Position numbers and translations under genes: made by a program
Source of the DNA: a virus
Virus record (IMG/VR): IMGVR_UViG_3300041405_000027
Span: 1-50,378 of that record
Direction: 5' to 3' (one strand)
Length of the DNA: 50,378 nt
Notes under the pieces: generated by a model
What the model was told of the DNA's origin: nothing
The model's database searches: none
What the model saw: the letters and a program-made list of their open reading frames with translations, nothing else
Part shown: piece after piece, positions 6,397 to 13,550 of the stretch
How positions within the stretch are numbered: the stretch's first letter is position 1
How the letters are laid out: the number at the start of each line of letters is the position of its first letter

Positions 6397-6425
6397 ACGA
6401 TACGCGGAATTTATTTTTTAGGCAA
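6397..6425 (-). promoter_or_regulatory. candidate promoter of the methyltransferase
   Basis: On the minus strand TTGCCT and TATCGT are separated by exactly 17 bases. It directly follows the terminator of the upstream 186-aa gene, so an independent promoter is expected here. Confidence 0.45.
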
Positions 6426-6426
6426 C

Positions 6427-6456
6427 AAAAAACCCCAAGCCTTTCGACCTGGGGTT
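6427..6456 (-). terminator. terminator of the leftward 186-aa gene
   Basis: On the minus strand AACCCCA pairs with TGGGGTT around a 12-base interior and is followed by a T-run. It lies 20 bases after the stop of the gene at 6476, with operator-like site 2 between. Confidence 0.85.
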
Positions 6457-6459
6457 ATT

Positions 6460-6473
6460 GTTCTCCGGAGAAC
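6460..6473. promoter_or_regulatory. palindromic operator-like site 2 (GTTCTCCGGAGAAC)
   Basis: A perfect copy of the 14-base palindrome lies between the stop codon of the leftward 186-aa gene and its terminator. No promoter is evident here, so a role in blocking elongation or in mRNA structure is possible. Confidence 0.8.
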
Positions 6474-6475
6474 GA

Positions 6476-7036
6476 TTAAGCGGCTTTTGGCTTCCTGATC
6501 TCTTTCGGCACGCGGGACTGGAAACGCATGACCAGCTTGCGAAGACGCTGCTCGAAATCGTCCTTGTCCTCTTCGTTCAGGTTCTCGATCACCACAATTG
6601 CGTCGTGCCATAGGGCGCCGTTCATGTGACCAGTGGACCGGAGCATTACGCCCTTAAGCTCAGGGTCGTTCGGCTTGACAGGAGGTGTTGCCAGCTCCTT
6701 ACGCTTGGCCGCAACAGCATCCACCATCTGCCGGACATTCTCGAACTCAGTCACCTTAAGTTCATACTTGAATGCAGCCCGAAACATCGATGCGTACTGC
6801 TTAACTGCTCTAGGCGCCGGGGCCAATGTCGTCACTCCCAAGCCGGGGCGACCTACCTGACTCGACCAGCCATTCTCTGTATAGCCAATTTCCAACCAGG
6901 GGTTGAACTTCTCCAGTGAGTCGATCTTTTCTTCCTTGACTAGCTTCATAAAGGCGCCCGCTACATTGTCCAGTTTTTCGCCCTCTTCGGCGATGTTTTG
7001 GAGGACCAGTGCTTGCTTGCTTTTTGTAGTAGCCAT
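6476..7036 (-). CDS. unknown leftward gene in the immunity-repressor position, 186 aa
   Basis: The ATG at 7036 follows GAGG by nine bases. The product is mainly helical, with no recognisable helix-turn-helix or S24 peptidase domain. A central Gly/Pro-rich stretch (GRPGLGVTTLAPAPRAVKQY) separates two helical parts, and the C-terminus is basic (RFQSRVPKEIRKPK). It is divergent from cro, exactly where a lambdoid phage carries its repressor gene, and is transcribed alone to a terminator. It could be a new type of repressor or just an early protein. A structured leader of about 150 bases precedes it. Confidence 0.8.
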   Translation of the reverse strand: MATTKSKQALVLQNIAEEGEKLDNVAGAFMKLVKEEKIDSLEKFNPWLEIGYTENGWSSQVGRPGLGVTTLAPAPRAVKQYASMFRAAFKYELKVTEFENVRQMVDAVAAKRKELATPPVKPNDPELKGVMLRSTGHMNGALWHDAIVVIENLNEEDKDDFEQRLRKLVMRFQSRVPKEIRKPKAA

Positions 7037-7084
7037 GATTTGTTGCCTCGTAATAATTTGTCGCTTCCCTTGCAGTAATCCTCA

Positions 7085-7118
7085 GGACAGGGGGCGCCGC
7101 TAGTGGCGTTTGCCCCTG
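7085..7118 (-). promoter_or_regulatory. strong hairpin in the leader of the leftward 186-aa gene
   Basis: On the minus strand CAGGGGC pairs with GCCCCCTG (one bulge), enclosing an inner CGCC/GGCG stem with a six-base loop. A smaller CCCA/TGGG hairpin lies just upstream. The leader from the operator region to 7036 has no credible gene, so a regulatory RNA structure is likely. It could act in either strand. Confidence 0.45.
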
Positions 7119-7203
7119 CCTGTACCCAATGTTAGCTGGGGTCCGGCCTGCGTCAAAGAACTTTTCGTTATAAGCGACAGGCGGTTTCGGCATAAGAAAG
7201 ACT

Positions 7204-7225
7204 AATAGTTTTCCGGAGAACTATT
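7204..7225. promoter_or_regulatory. palindromic operator-like site 3, at the cro promoter
   Basis: The core GTTTTCCGGAGAAC (7208-7221, one deviation from the perfect palindrome) is extended to 22 bases of dyad symmetry. It lies just upstream of the extended -10 of cro and between the two divergent transcription units, the classical place for an operator. Confidence 0.8.
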
Positions 7226-7234
7226 TATTGTTTG

Positions 7235-7243
7235 TGGTATGCT
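7235..7243 (+). promoter_or_regulatory. extended -10 promoter of cro and the early operon
   Basis: TGGTATGCT is an extended -10 (TGn plus TATGCT) about 33 bases before the cro start. No good -35 is seen; the operator-like palindrome takes its place, which suits a regulated promoter. Confidence 0.5.
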
Positions 7244-7276
7244 TTGGCACTCAACGTAAACACCTAGGTGCAATAG

Positions 7277-7441
7277 ATGAAGACGAAGGACGCGATTAGC
7301 TACTACGGCGGGATCAAGGCTCTGGCGGATGCTCTCGGAATCTGGCCTCACAACATCAGCCGCTGGGGCGAGACTGTACCTATGGCCCGCCAGTACGAGC
7401 TACAGGTTAAGAGCAGCGGGAAGCTCAAGGCAGAGGCTTAA
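7277..7441 (+). CDS. cro: Cro-like repressor (P22 Cro family)
   Basis: This 54-aa helix-turn-helix protein matches the small Cro family of P22: it starts MKTKDAISYYGG, then IKALADALGIWPHNISRWGE (the HTH, residues ~13-32), then VPMARQYEL and a short polar tail. It should bind operators as a small dimer and repress early promoters. The ATG at 7277 follows AGGTG by six bases, which is part of the palindrome CACCTAGGTG (7261-7270). It is the first gene of the long rightward operon. No CI partner is recognisable in the genome. Confidence 0.88.
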   Translation: MKTKDAISYYGGIKALADALGIWPHNISRWGETVPMARQYELQVKSSGKLKAEA

Positions 7442-7443
7442 CT

Positions 7444-8202
7444 ATGGCGGCGCTTCCGTACATGCAGCTATACGTTGCCGACTACCTGGCAGACACGCAG
7501 CACCTTACTACCGAGGAGCACGGTGCATACCTTCTGTTGCTGTTCAGCTACTGGCAGACTGGCAAGTCTTTGCGGTCTGATCGTCTAGCGCCCGTTGCAC
7601 GTTTGTCCAACGAACGTTGGAATGACGTTAAAGAAACGTTGCGAGAGTTCTTCTTTGAGGATGGTAATCAGTGGATTCATTTCCGCGTTGAGGCTGATTT
7701 GGAGTCTGTAAACAGCAAAAGTCTTAAGGCTTCTGGCGCAGGGAAGGCATCCGCTAGAGCTAGGGCGGCCCGTAGACAGGCGGTTCCACATGGTATTTCA
7801 ACGAACGTTGAACAACCGTATGAACGAATCGTCAACCATACAGATACAGATACAGATACAGATACAGATAATAAAAAACCTGTCGCGGCAAAGGCCGCTA
7901 GGGTTAAATTTGATCCGTTGCCAATGAAGCCTGCGAACGTAAGCGAACAGGTTTGGGCTGAATGGTGCCAGGCAAGATCGGAAAGCAGGAAGCCGCTGAC
8001 CAAGGCAATGTGTACGGCTCAAGCCAAGCAGCTCGACGGACATGGCAATGCAGACGAGGTTATCCGCAAGTCTATTGCCGCTGGCTGGCAGGGGCTGTTT
8101 CCTGATGGCGTCAAATCAGCATCCCCGCGACACAGCGGATTTGCGCAAACCGATTACATGGACGGCTTGACCGTCGACGAAAATGGCTCACTACGATTCT
8201 GA
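7444..8202 (+). CDS. DUF1376 replication initiation-type protein, 252 aa
   Basis: The N-terminal 90 residues (MQLYVADYLADTQHLTTEEHGAYLLLL, with its continuation) are the DUF1376 domain, a winged-helix-like domain found in phage replication proteins in the position of lambda O. A low-complexity linker with five Thr-Asp repeats follows, encoded by five perfect ACAGAT units (7840-7869). The C-terminal part is helical. It lies directly upstream of the helicase loader and helicase, so it probably marks the origin and recruits them. It begins two bases after cro, with GAGG nine bases upstream. Confidence 0.88.
   Translation: MAALPYMQLYVADYLADTQHLTTEEHGAYLLLLFSYWQTGKSLRSDRLAPVARLSNERWNDVKETLREFFFEDGNQWIHFRVEADLESVNSKSLKASGAGKASARARAARRQAVPHGISTNVEQPYERIVNHTDTDTDTDTDNKKPVAAKAARVKFDPLPMKPANVSEQVWAEWCQARSESRKPLTKAMCTAQAKQLDGHGNADEVIRKSIAAGWQGLFPDGVKSASPRHSGFAQTDYMDGLTVDENGSLRF
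7840..7869. repeat. ACAGAT hexanucleotide x5 inside the DUF1376 gene
   Basis: Five perfect head-to-tail copies encode (Thr-Asp)5 in the linker between domains. Unit gain or loss keeps the frame, so linker length could vary by slippage. Confidence 0.95.
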
Positions 8203-8211
8203 GGAAATAAA

Positions 8212-8970
8212 ATGATACCTAACCCGTTTACCTACCATGCCGATCTTTGCCAGGATCACCCAGAAGAAGCGGCCGGATCAAGGGACGGCGGCATAACTAT
8301 GTCTTTTTGCTTGGAGTGCTCCCGCGAGAAGCAGAGAGCTGAATGGATAGCCGAACAAAAGGCTCAGTCTGAGGCAAGAAAGGCGAAATCAATCGCTGAT
8401 CGTGTTGCTTCCTGCCGTATCCCAGACAGGTTTGCCGATAAATCCTTCTTGGACTATTCGGCATCGTCTGGTGGTCAGCGCTCTAATCTCGAGAAGTGCC
8501 AGGATTACGCAGAGAACTTCGACACCCATTACGCTGACGGTCGATGCCTCATCCTTTCCGGCACGGTTGGCACGGGGAAAACCCATCTCGCGATTGCGAT
8601 CTTGAAGGATGCGGTTGAAAAGCAGGGCTACACGGGTAAATACTGGACCGTGAACGGGCTGCTGCAAGTCATCCGGTCCTCATACGAGAAAGACTCCGGC
8701 TTCAGCGAATCTGACGTGATTTCCTCGGTCACGGATACTCATCTGCTGGTTCTGGACGAGGTAGGCGCAACAAAGCAGTCTGAGTTTGAGATGGCAACGC
8801 TGTTCAACATCATCAACTCGAGGTATGAATGGAAGCTGCCGACCATCATTATCTCCAACCTCGGGCCAAAACAAATCGGCGAGGCGATTGGTGAGCGATG
8901 CTTTGACCGTCTGCGTGAAGGTGGCGGAGAGTGCCTAGTCTTCCAAGGCGAATCAAATCGCAAGAAATAG
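8212..8970 (+). CDS. DnaC/IstB-like helicase loader ATPase
   Basis: This 252-aa AAA+ protein has Walker A GTVGTGKT (about residues 117-124) and Walker B LLVLDEVG (about 178-185). The N-terminal region has a His/Cys-rich segment (HADLCQDH ... FCLECSREK), possibly zinc-binding. It loads the replicative helicase onto origin DNA. GAGGAA lies six bases before the ATG. It sits between the DUF1376 protein and DnaB, a standard phage replication module. Confidence 0.92.
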   Translation: MIPNPFTYHADLCQDHPEEAAGSRDGGITMSFCLECSREKQRAEWIAEQKAQSEARKAKSIADRVASCRIPDRFADKSFLDYSASSGGQRSNLEKCQDYAENFDTHYADGRCLILSGTVGTGKTHLAIAILKDAVEKQGYTGKYWTVNGLLQVIRSSYEKDSGFSESDVISSVTDTHLLVLDEVGATKQSEFEMATLFNIINSRYEWKLPTIIISNLGPKQIGEAIGERCFDRLREGGGECLVFQGESNRKK

Positions 8971-9027
8971 ATTGCTCCTGCGCCAAGGAGGCAATACCAT
9001 TGGGAAATAATTGCTCGGAGCGGGAAA

Positions 9028-10404
9028 ATGAGAGATCCTTTTAGCCTTGAGGCTGAACAGAGCGTCTTGGGTGCAATGATGATTGCGCCTGAGATGATCG
9101 ACCTGCTATGCGCTGACATATCGGCCAAGGATTTCTATTGGCAGGACAACGCAGATGTCTTCAAGGCAATCCTCGAGCTGAACTCGCTTAACCGTCACAT
9201 CGACTTTTTGACGGTTGGCGAGCATATCGGGAATCTGGACAGCGGAGAGCCAGCGTTCGCCTACACCGCCGAAATCCAGAAGGGCACGCCTAGTACCGCC
9301 AACGCAGAGCAATACGCCAGGATCGTGCGTGAGCGGTCTATGGACCGTAGTTTGATTGAGGCCGCTCGAGAGATTCACGAGATCGCGCACAGCACTATTC
9401 AAACAGAGGACAAAATCTCGAGATCACAGACGGCAATCCTTGGATTGGATACCGAGACAGCAACGAACGACACGGTGAACATCTTTGATTCGCTCGTGAA
9501 GCACATGGACGTTCTCGAGGTTCGTCTTGCTGGTGATAACGCGGTAACGGGCATTGCTACAGGTCATGAGGACTTCGATAATCACACTGGTGGGCTTCAA
9601 CCTGGCGGGCTGTATCTTGTTGCTGGTCGTCCAAAGATGGGCAAGACGACCTTTGCGCTAGGCATCTGCCAGCACGCGGCTATCCGTCAGGGTAAGCGGG
9701 TGATGATGTATCACCTCGAGATGACCGAGAAGCAGGTAATGGACAAGGTGCTGGCTGCCGAATCAACTATCCCGCTTGATGCCATGAAGGATGGCTCGGC
9801 ATTGTCGGATCACTCTGCGCAACTCATGGCCGCTGTATCCAAGATGAAAGACGCGCACTTCGACGCATCGTATCGCTCGAGCTACACAATGCAGCAGATC
9901 CGCGCCGATGCGCGACGCAAGAAGCGCAAGGATGGCCTAGACCTTATCATGGTTGACCACCTCGGGCTATTGAATGGCGACGATCCAAAGCACAATCAGG
10001 TTGCCAAGATCACGGAGATATCGAGGCAGGCTAAGTTGATGGCTAAGGAGCTGAATGTTCCGGTGCTGTTCCTGTCGCAGCTCAACCGTTCGCTCGAGCA
10101 GCGACCTAACAAACGACCTGTTCCGTCTGACCTGCGCGACTCCGGATCGCTCGAGCAAGATGCCGACATGATCATCTTTGTCTATCGCGACGAGGTTTAT
10201 CATCCGGATACTGATCGCAAAGGGATTGCCGAGATCATCATTGGTGCCGCTCGAGAGTGTTCGCCTGAGACGTTCTTTAGCATCTTCCAGGGCAAGTACT
10301 CGAGGTTTACCAAGCTTGATCCTGCCGTATTCCAAGGCTGGGACGAGGAAGAGCCTGAGCAGCCTAAGAAAAGTGGCGGCAACTGGAAGAAAGGTGGGTT
10401 TTAA
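9028..10404 (+). CDS. DnaB-like replicative DNA helicase
   Basis: The 458-aa protein starts with the DnaB N-terminal domain (FSLEAEQSVLGAMMIAPEMI) and carries the RecA-type ATPase domain: Walker A GRPKMGKTTF (about residues 200-209), Walker B MVDHLG (~308-313), and QLNRSLEQRP. Full length suggests a functional hexameric 5'-3' helicase that unwinds the fork. The ATG at 9028 follows GGAGCGGG. The gene has an unusual number of CTCGAG/TCGAG sites. A 57-base gap separates it from the loader gene. Confidence 0.95.
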   Translation: MRDPFSLEAEQSVLGAMMIAPEMIDLLCADISAKDFYWQDNADVFKAILELNSLNRHIDFLTVGEHIGNLDSGEPAFAYTAEIQKGTPSTANAEQYARIVRERSMDRSLIEAAREIHEIAHSTIQTEDKISRSQTAILGLDTETATNDTVNIFDSLVKHMDVLEVRLAGDNAVTGIATGHEDFDNHTGGLQPGGLYLVAGRPKMGKTTFALGICQHAAIRQGKRVMMYHLEMTEKQVMDKVLAAESTIPLDAMKDGSALSDHSAQLMAAVSKMKDAHFDASYRSSYTMQQIRADARRKKRKDGLDLIMVDHLGLLNGDDPKHNQVAKITEISRQAKLMAKELNVPVLFLSQLNRSLEQRPNKRPVPSDLRDSGSLEQDADMIIFVYRDEVYHPDTDRKGIAEIIIGAARECSPETFFSIFQGKYSRFTKLDPAVFQGWDEEEPEQPKKSGGNWKKGGF

Positions 10405-10416
10405 TGGAGGCCAAAG

Positions 10417-10671
10417 ATGACTTCATATGCGGAACCTGCTTCGTCACACAACTTGGCAATCCTGTCAATTGCCGAGATAGAAGCCATAGAGAGCCACAAA
10501 GCGGACTGTCTCCAGAGATGGAAGCTAGCTCGGGACCATGCCAGCGCGATCTATTTGGGGTTGAAGTCGAATAGGGGTAGAGTCTGGGCAGAGCGCGAAT
10601 TGAAGACTAAGCCAGAGATCGAAGCCGAAACCCGGCGCCAACTGAACTTATTGCTGAAGGTTAAACGATGA
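10417..10671 (+). CDS. hypothetical protein, 84 aa
   Basis: A helical, charged protein with no recognised family. GGAGG lies six bases before the ATG at 10417, and its stop overlaps the ATG of the nuclease gene as ATGA. A second open frame starts at 10404 (TAATG with the DnaB stop) and runs to 10574 with a Cys-rich N-terminus. The spacing of the ribosome site and the downstream coupling favour the frame given here. Confidence 0.75.
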   Translation: MTSYAEPASSHNLAILSIAEIEAIESHKADCLQRWKLARDHASAIYLGLKSNRGRVWAERELKTKPEIEAETRRQLNLLLKVKR

Positions 10672-11624
10672 GTGAATTGTGGGAAGAGGCTGACATACAG
10701 CTTCTGAGGTTTGGATGCGAAGACGGACTATCCATGCAGGAGATGGCTGAAGCCCTGGGGCGAACCGACAAGGCGGTTAGAAATAAGTGCTGGCGTCTTG
10801 GATTGCTGGTCGCAAGGGAATGGACTGATGATCAGGTGCAGATGATTCGCGATGAATACGCTACAGGGAAGCCTGTTCGCATTGAAAGGCTTGAAGAGCT
10901 GACAGGCAAGACAAAGGCAGCGATATTCCTCAAGGCTTCTAGGATTGGCCTCGGCGACAGAAACAGGAAGGTGGTTGAATTCAGGAAGGAATACCCGAAC
11001 AAGTTCGATAATCAAGAGGATAGAAGTGCTGCTAAATCAATATCGCAAAAGAAATATCTTGCAGAAAACGGACATCCAAAAGGGATGCTAGGAAAGGCTC
11101 ACTCTCAAGATGCCAAGGATAGAATCTCGGTAAAATCAATTCAGTACCACGCCAACCTATCCGAAGATTTGAGAGCTGAATACCTTATGAAAGCACTGAA
11201 AACTAAAGTGGCAAATGGAACCTATGCGATTCCTCGAAAGAACTGCACATGGAAGGCTGCATGGCACGAGATCGGCGGAAAGCGGAAATACTACCGGTCT
11301 AAGTGGGAATCGAACTATGCCTATTACCTGGAGTCGCTGAAGGTCAATGGAGAGATCAAAGACTGGACGCACGAATCAAAGGTCTTCTGGTTTGAGGGAA
11401 TCAAGCGCGGATGCGTTAGCTACCTGCCTGACTTCCATGTTATCCAGAACGACGAGTCAGAGGAGTATCACGAGGTCAAGGGGTGGATGGATGCCAAGAG
11501 CGTTACAAAGATCAAGCGCATGGCTAAATATCATCCGGATGTCAAGCTAATCGTAATTGATTCCAAGGCTTATACAGCTTTGCAAAAGCAGGTTAGCGCA
11601 ACCGTTGCAGGATGGCAGAAATGA
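10668..11624 (+). CDS. NUMOD3-containing PD-(D/E)XK homing-type nuclease, 318 aa
   Basis: Residues 1-100 contain two helix-turn-helix or SANT-like repeats (LSMQEMAEALGRTDKAVRNK, and LEELTGKTKAAIFLKASRIG). Residues ~135-155 match the NUMOD3 DNA-binding motif of homing nucleases (GMLGKAHSQDAKDRIS). The C-terminal 110 residues form a PD-(D/E)XK nuclease core: YYRSKWESNYAYYLE, then LPDFHV (Asp ~254), then EYHEVKG (Glu ~269, Lys ~271). This combination suggests a homing endonuclease, or a DUF1064-like junction nuclease with extra DNA-binding modules. Both ends overlap neighbours as ATGA. Confidence 0.85.
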   Translation: MSELWEEADIQLLRFGCEDGLSMQEMAEALGRTDKAVRNKCWRLGLLVAREWTDDQVQMIRDEYATGKPVRIERLEELTGKTKAAIFLKASRIGLGDRNRKVVEFRKEYPNKFDNQEDRSAAKSISQKKYLAENGHPKGMLGKAHSQDAKDRISVKSIQYHANLSEDLRAEYLMKALKTKVANGTYAIPRKNCTWKAAWHEIGGKRKYYRSKWESNYAYYLESLKVNGEIKDWTHESKVFWFEGIKRGCVSYLPDFHVIQNDESEEYHEVKGWMDAKSVTKIKRMAKYHPDVKLIVIDSKAYTALQKQVSATVAGWQK

Positions 11625-11704
11625 GGTTTCAGCTTCGTGTGCGCACTCGCGACAAGTTCCCAGGCGGAAAGGTCGTGGTGAAAATCTATGAGGATGTCGA
11701 ATGA
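11621..11704 (+). CDS. 27-aa small basic protein
   Basis: The ATG overlaps the nuclease stop (ATGA), and its TGA overlaps the ATG of the SLOG gene (ATGA). Coupling on both sides supports translation. The peptide is strongly basic with alternating hydrophobics (FQLRVRTRDKFPGGKVVVKI), probably beta-rich. The function is unknown. Confidence 0.55.
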   Translation: MRFQLRVRTRDKFPGGKVVVKIYEDVE

Positions 11705-12045
11705 AATTCATCGTATGCGGCGGACGTGATTACTCCGACAAAGCGCGCCTACACCGGGTGCTCGACGGCGTACACAAGAAATGCACGATCCACGCGATAA
11801 TCGAGGGCGGCGCCCCGGGCGCTGATCGACTAGCTAGGGAATGGGCGCTAGAGAAAGGTGTGCAGGTGTTCACGGCTATTGCTAACTGGAAGGTCTATGG
11901 TAATGGCGCAGGACCAAAAAGAAACGCCGCAATGCTCGCGCTGGAGCCTGATGGGGTGATTGCGTTTCCTGGCGGCAGTGGTACGCGTGACATGACTCGG
12001 ATTGCCGAACTCTCCGACGTGAAAGTCATGCACATTCTCTTCTGA
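11701..12045 (+). CDS. SLOG-superfamily (YspA/DprA-like Rossmann) protein, 114 aa
   Basis: Features of the SLOG fold are clear: N-terminal GGRDYSD, then IIEGGAPGADRLAREWA (about residues 38-54), GPKRNAAMLA (~75-84), and GVIAFPGGSGTRDM (~89-102). SLOG proteins bind nucleotide-derived ligands or DNA; relatives include DprA, LOG and proteins linked to phage defence signalling. A stand-alone copy in a phage early operon could bind or hydrolyse a host signal nucleotide, which is inference. It overlaps the upstream small gene as ATGA. Confidence 0.85.
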   Translation: MKFIVCGGRDYSDKARLHRVLDGVHKKCTIHAIIEGGAPGADRLAREWALEKGVQVFTAIANWKVYGNGAGPKRNAAMLALEPDGVIAFPGGSGTRDMTRIAELSDVKVMHILF

Positions 12046-12052
12046 ATAAAGC

Positions 12053-12081
12053 TTGACGCCAACCCAGCAGCACCGTAAATT
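12053..12081 (+). promoter_or_regulatory. candidate sigma70 promoter inside the early operon
   Basis: TTGACG and TAAATT are separated by exactly 17 bases, in the longest gap of this part of the operon. The motif GCTTGAC recurs at several other gap promoters in this genome. Confidence 0.55.
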
Positions 12082-12116
12082 GTTTTCACATTCAGAGCAT
12101 TCGGCAGGGGAATTAA

Positions 12117-12605
12117 ATGAAGCTGGAAATTCGAGATAAGGATCATGCTGCAATTCTTGAGAAGGCATTCCACGCTCAAGAGATTATTGAATTCCATGGC
12201 GTGTCCATGGCTATTCACGAGTTTGGATTCAATTTCGATGGTCGTCCAAGCTGGACTGTTGGGCTGGCTGAAGTCTTCAAACCGCAGTGGAAGGAAGGCG
12301 GAAAGCCACCAGCAGGAACCATCTGCGAATACACCGACGTTCACGGCCTGAAGTGGTATGGCTGCGAAATCATTGCATATCACGGCGACCATGTATGGCT
12401 GCGTACAACCGTAGCTAATCGTGACCATGTGAAAGTTTTTGGCGCTTTCAGGTTTCGTCCAATCCGAACTCCCGAGCAGATCGCTGCGGAAGAACGAAGG
12501 ATAGCGGTAGAGAATATGCGCGAAATCATAACTGATGAAAACCTTAAGGGGCTTGGCCTTACTTTGCATCTTGAGGCTCTCTACGACGCCGGCTACAGAA
12601 AGTAA
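12117..12605 (+). CDS. accessory protein with RTPEQ C-terminal domain, 162 aa
   Basis: The beta-rich N-terminal part (TICEYTDVHGLKWYGCEIIA) resembles a small SH3-like barrel. The C-terminus (FRPIRTPEQIAAEERRIAVE ... ALYDAGYRK) matches that of the gene at 23579, so the two are partial paralogues. This C-terminal module is common in Pseudomonas and enterobacterial phages and has no known function. AGGGGAA precedes the ATG. It follows the candidate promoter at 12053. Confidence 0.8.
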   Translation: MKLEIRDKDHAAILEKAFHAQEIIEFHGVSMAIHEFGFNFDGRPSWTVGLAEVFKPQWKEGGKPPAGTICEYTDVHGLKWYGCEIIAYHGDHVWLRTTVANRDHVKVFGAFRFRPIRTPEQIAAEERRIAVENMREIITDENLKGLGLTLHLEALYDAGYRK

Positions 12606-12607
12606 GT

Positions 12608-12621
12608 GTTTTCCAGAGAAC
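12608..12621. promoter_or_regulatory. palindromic operator-like site 4 (GTTTTCCAGAGAAC)
   Basis: This variant has two deviations from the perfect palindrome. It lies three bases after the stop at 12605 and before the next gene's ribosome site, again at a gene boundary. Confidence 0.65.
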
Positions 12622-12649
12622 AGTTAAATTGAGAGTTTGGAGGGGTGTG

Positions 12650-12925
12650 ATGGATAGCAGGCAGCAGTTTGAAGAGTGGGCAGCGGATTACCACGAGTCG
12701 CTAGGTAACTTTTACACGCGTGCTGGCGGTATGTTTGCGCTTGATGAAAGTGGTGAATACGAAGTTAGATGGTTGCAAGGTGATTTTGTGGCTTGGCAGG
12801 CATCACGAGAATCGATTCTTGTTGAGCTGCCGCACGACGTAATGCACGTTACCAATATTGCCTATGGGGATGGGCGCGATGACGTTATCACCGCCATCCA
12901 CTCTGCCGGAATCCGCACGAAATGA
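12650..12925 (+). CDS. hypothetical accessory protein with AWQASR motif, 91 aa
   Basis: The start is the ATG at 12650, which fits GGAGGGG; an in-frame TTG at 12629 lies before that site. SRQQFEEWAADYH at the start and FVAWQASRESILVELP near the middle are hallmarks of a family of small phage proteins that also includes the gene at 13326 (EEFEAWW ... KAWQASR). The function is unknown. Confidence 0.8.
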   Translation: MDSRQQFEEWAADYHESLGNFYTRAGGMFALDESGEYEVRWLQGDFVAWQASRESILVELPHDVMHVTNIAYGDGRDDVITAIHSAGIRTK

Positions 12926-13095
12926 CCCTAACCGACCTACTCCCCCTACTAATCGCCATCTACGAAAAACACGGCGACCTACCACTCGCTACAGGCTTCG
13001 ACGACCATAAGCCTATTGTGGGGGCGCTGGTGAGTAAGTTTGAGAAGACGAGCGAGCTTGGTAAGAAGGGCGAATTGTTTGTTGATTTTTACTAA
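12922..13095 (+). CDS. hypothetical protein, 57 aa
   Basis: The ATG overlaps the upstream stop (ATGA), and the frame is open to a TAA at 13093-13095. The product is helical with a leucine-rich N-terminus and a lysine-rich C-terminal part. The family is not recognised. The unbroken coupling in the operon supports it. Confidence 0.65.
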   Translation: MTLTDLLPLLIAIYEKHGDLPLATGFDDHKPIVGALVSKFEKTSELGKKGELFVDFY

Positions 13096-13113
13096 TAACC
13101 AAAGGGAATCAAA

Positions 13114-13323
13114 ATGACTACCGAAATGTGGACTCACGAAAATAGCACTCTTGAATTTCGCCAAGGCTATCGCGAAGGGCTGGAGGCTGCCATTAAGCTT
13201 GTTGACGAGTACAAGCAAGAACTTAAGGCTGATCGAAAAATCAACGAATGCCTATGGGTCAACGTTTGCACTGAGCGGCTTAATGATGAGTTGTCCATGT
13301 ATGAAGTCGGCGACGAGGAATAG
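13114..13323 (+). CDS. hypothetical protein, 69 aa
   Basis: AAGGGAA precedes the ATG. The product is acidic and helical (FRQGYREGLEAAIKLVDEYK). No family is recognised. It is part of the chain of small early genes. Confidence 0.75.
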   Translation: MTTEMWTHENSTLEFRQGYREGLEAAIKLVDEYKQELKADRKINECLWVNVCTERLNDELSMYEVGDEE

Positions 13324-13325
13324 GA

Positions 13326-13550
13326 ATGAGCAGCAGAGAAGAGTTTGAAGCGTGGTGGAGTTCTACTCCGATCCTCGGCGAGAACAAAAGGACGATTGCC
13401 GAGAAAGCCTGGCAAGCTTCCCGAGCTAACTCCGAGCTTCTATCCGCCCTAATCGCCATAACCAACTCCGGCCCCGACGCAATACCGATCAAGGATGCGT
13501 TTGAGATGGCGCATAGGGCGATTGAGCGGGCGAGTGGAGCGAAGGTATGA
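13326..13550 (+). CDS. hypothetical accessory protein with AWQASR motif, 74 aa
   Basis: EEFEAWWSSTP near the start and EKAWQASRANSELLSALI relate it to the gene at 12650. The C-terminal half (DAIPIKDAFEMAHRAIERA) is helical. GAGGAATAGGA lies before the ATG. The function is unknown. The two genes probably arose by duplication or repeated acquisition of one module. Confidence 0.8.
   Translation: MSSREEFEAWWSSTPILGENKRTIAEKAWQASRANSELLSALIAITNSGPDAIPIKDAFEMAHRAIERASGAKV

Noticed and set aside
6390-6420. ATTCCG/CGGAAT hairpin followed by T-rich bases on the plus strand
   Set aside because: No plus-strand gene lies upstream; it overlaps the methyltransferase promoter and is probably incidental.
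6810-7193. 127-codon minus-strand frame covering the leader of the 186-aa gene
   Set aside because: No ribosome site, overlaps the 186-aa gene for most of its length in another frame, and crosses a strong hairpin.
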